A DNA stretch of 6,382 bases from Alphaproteobacteria bacterium (GTDB taxonomy: Bacteria; Pseudomonadota; Alphaproteobacteria; Rhizobiales; Hyphomicrobiaceae), in contig VBAB01000053.1 of assembly GCA_005888525.1 (NCBI GenBank), positions 1-6,382 of the forward strand. Reading direction: 5' to 3'. A program made the translations under genes and the position numbers. The notes beneath the pieces were generated by a model. It did no database searches. It was given only the letters and a program-made list of their open reading frames with translations, and was not told the origin of the DNA. This document shows positions 5,591 through 6,382 of the stretch, one piece after another. Every line of letters begins with the position of its first letter. The first letter of the stretch is position 1.

Positions 5591-5646
5591 GATCTCAGCA
5601 TAATTCCAGCGCCATCGCTCTTACCAGTGTTTGCCGTCGGCGCGAA

Positions 5647-5710
5647 GGGGTCAGACCCTATGCACGCGACGCCTCCTCGGCTGCCCGGCGCAGCATAAGG
5701 ATCTGACCCC
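5647..5710. repeat. Miniature inverted-repeat element with GGGGTCAGA ends
   Basis: The left arm GGGGTCAGACCCTATGC (5647-5663) pairs with the right arm GCATAAGGATCTGACCCC (5693-5710). Nine perfect outer pairs are followed by one bulged base (A5701) and seven of eight inner pairs, around a 29-nt centre that holds a further CGCC/GGCG pairing (5670-5673, 5687-5690). The left end is itself an interrupted palindrome (GGGTC-A-GACCC), and the right end nearly so. No transposase gene and no clear target-site duplication are visible. I recall GGGGTCTGACCCC-type palindromes near REP-associated tyrosine transposases in other genomes. It occupies much of the 203-bp gap between two divergent genes and has no T-run for a terminator role. 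Confidence 0.65.
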
Positions 5711-5781
5711 ATGGCTCCCGTCCCGCGCGCAGTTCCCGAAACCGGCTTCAGCGCCTAGGATACAGGCAAATGCGTTCAACC

Positions 5782-5788
5782 GGTGGAG
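5782..5788 (+). promoter_or_regulatory. Ribosome binding site of the aminotransferase gene
   Basis: GGTGGAG lies 5 nt before ATG 5794 and supports this start over the out-of-frame ATG at 5770. A possible -10, TAGGAT (5756-5761), lies upstream, but no good -35 accompanies it. Confidence 0.5.
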
Positions 5789-5793
5789 CCCAA

Positions 5794-6382
5794 ATGCGTC
5801 CTCTCTCGAATTTCGCCGCCCGCGACGTGGAAACGCTGCTGCACCCGACCACCAACCTGCTGGCGCACCGCAGCCTGGGTCCGCTGGTGCTGGAGCGCGG
5901 CGAGGGTATCTACGTCTACGACACCGCCGGCAAGCGCTACATCGAGGGCCTAGCGGGCCTGTGGTGCACGGGGCTCGGCTACGGCAACGCCGAGCTGGTC
6001 GAGGCCGCGCGCGAGCAGATGGAGCGTCTTTCGTTCTCGCACCTGTTCGGCGGCCGCAGCCACGAGCCGGCCATCGCACTGGCCGAGAAGATCAAGGCGA
6101 TGTCCCCGGCCCCGACCTCCAAGGTCTTCTTCACCAACTCGGGCTCGGAGGCCAACGACACGCAGATCAAGATTGCTTGGTACTACAACAACGCGATCGG
6201 GCGGCCGAGGAAGAAGAAGATCATCTCGCGCCAGCGGGCCTACCACGGCACCACCATTGCCTCCGCCAGCCTGTCGGGGCTGTCGGTCTTCCACGCCGAC
6301 TTCGACCTGCCGATGGCGCGCATCCTCCACACCGATTGTCCGCACTACGGCAAGTATGCCGAGCCCGGCGAGACCGAGGAGG
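5794..6382 (+). CDS. Class III PLP-dependent aminotransferase (omega-amino acid:pyruvate type), 5' part
   Basis: The frame is open from ATG 5794 to the window edge: 196 codons of a protein that is usually 450-470 residues. It reads as an aspartate-aminotransferase-family class III enzyme of the omega-amino acid:pyruvate type. The N-terminal 'LHPTTNLLAHRSLGPLVLE' is followed by 'GIYVYDTAGKRYIEGLAGLW' (38-57), with W57 in the expected active-site region. 'FFTNSGSEANDTQIKIAWYY' (112-131) provides the G117-S118 loop that binds the PLP phosphate, and 'RAYHGTTIASASLSGL' (148-163) contains Y150, which stacks on the PLP ring. The catalytic PLP lysine lies beyond the window. Such enzymes transfer amino groups from omega-amino acids, polyamines or amines to pyruvate; the actual donor cannot be read from this part. 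It is divergent from the DUF1499 gene, with the GGGGTCAGA element between them. Confidence 0.93.
   Translation, partial: MRPLSNFAARDVETLLHPTTNLLAHRSLGPLVLERGEGIYVYDTAGKRYIEGLAGLWCTGLGYGNAELVEAAREQMERLSFSHLFGGRSHEPAIALAEKIKAMSPAPTSKVFFTNSGSEANDTQIKIAWYYNNAIGRPRKKKIISRQRAYHGTTIASASLSGLSVFHADFDLPMARILHTDCPHYGKYAEPGETEE

Noticed and set aside
4697..5698. 333-codon plus-strand frame across the DUF1499 gene
   Set aside because: It is antisense to a protein with clear membrane segments and DUF1499 motifs; its translation is Gly/Arg/His-rich shadow sequence.

Overview
The window is GC-rich (about two thirds G+C by eye) and tightly packed. It looks like the chromosome of an alphaproteobacterium, most likely from the Hyphomicrobiales/Rhodospirillales side. 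The reasons are the base composition, a PA0069-type radical SAM gene next to rnhB, a YqaA/DsbB pair of alphaproteobacterial type, and protein sequences that read like that class. The genus cannot be fixed from the sequence alone. There is no tRNA, rRNA, transposase gene, CRISPR array or phage gene. The genes belong to known families, and the less ordinary content lies in the intergenic DNA and at gene ends.

Layout, left to right. (1) 1-417 is the 3' end of a PA0069-family radical SAM gene. A perfect 9-bp hairpin folds around its stop codon, and rnhB (ribonuclease HII) follows about 50 bp later on the same strand. (2) 1155-2324 holds a YqaA/DedA-type membrane protein and DsbB, the quinone-coupled oxidase of periplasmic disulfide formation, nearly back to back. 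(3) 2438-3487 is mepA, a secreted LAS-type murein endopeptidase. It has six mature cysteines that match the three disulfides of E. coli MepA, so the DsbB encoded just upstream plausibly supports its folding. (4) 3488-3849 is a 362-bp gap with no convincing gene. It holds at least three related copies of a short palindromic repeat in two orientations, two of them carrying an inner hairpin that the third lacks. (5) 3850-4761 is an MBL-fold hydrolase of the LACTB2-like type. It converges on, and overlaps by 110 bp, a minus-strand membrane-anchored DUF1499 protein (4652-5590). (6) 5591-5793 is a divergent intergenic region carrying a second, unrelated inverted-repeat element of about 64 bp with GGGGTCAGA/TCTGACCCC ends. 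(7) From 5794 to the window edge runs the 5' part of a class III omega-type aminotransferase.

Functionally, the left end is DNA maintenance (RNase HII, and a radical SAM protein related to the SplB-like group), the middle is envelope biology (YqaA, DsbB, MepA), and the right is metabolism plus a protein of unknown function. I did not find an undescribed multi-gene system. The best leads are the two miniature repeat families, the convergent coding overlap, and the hairpin around the radical SAM stop codon.
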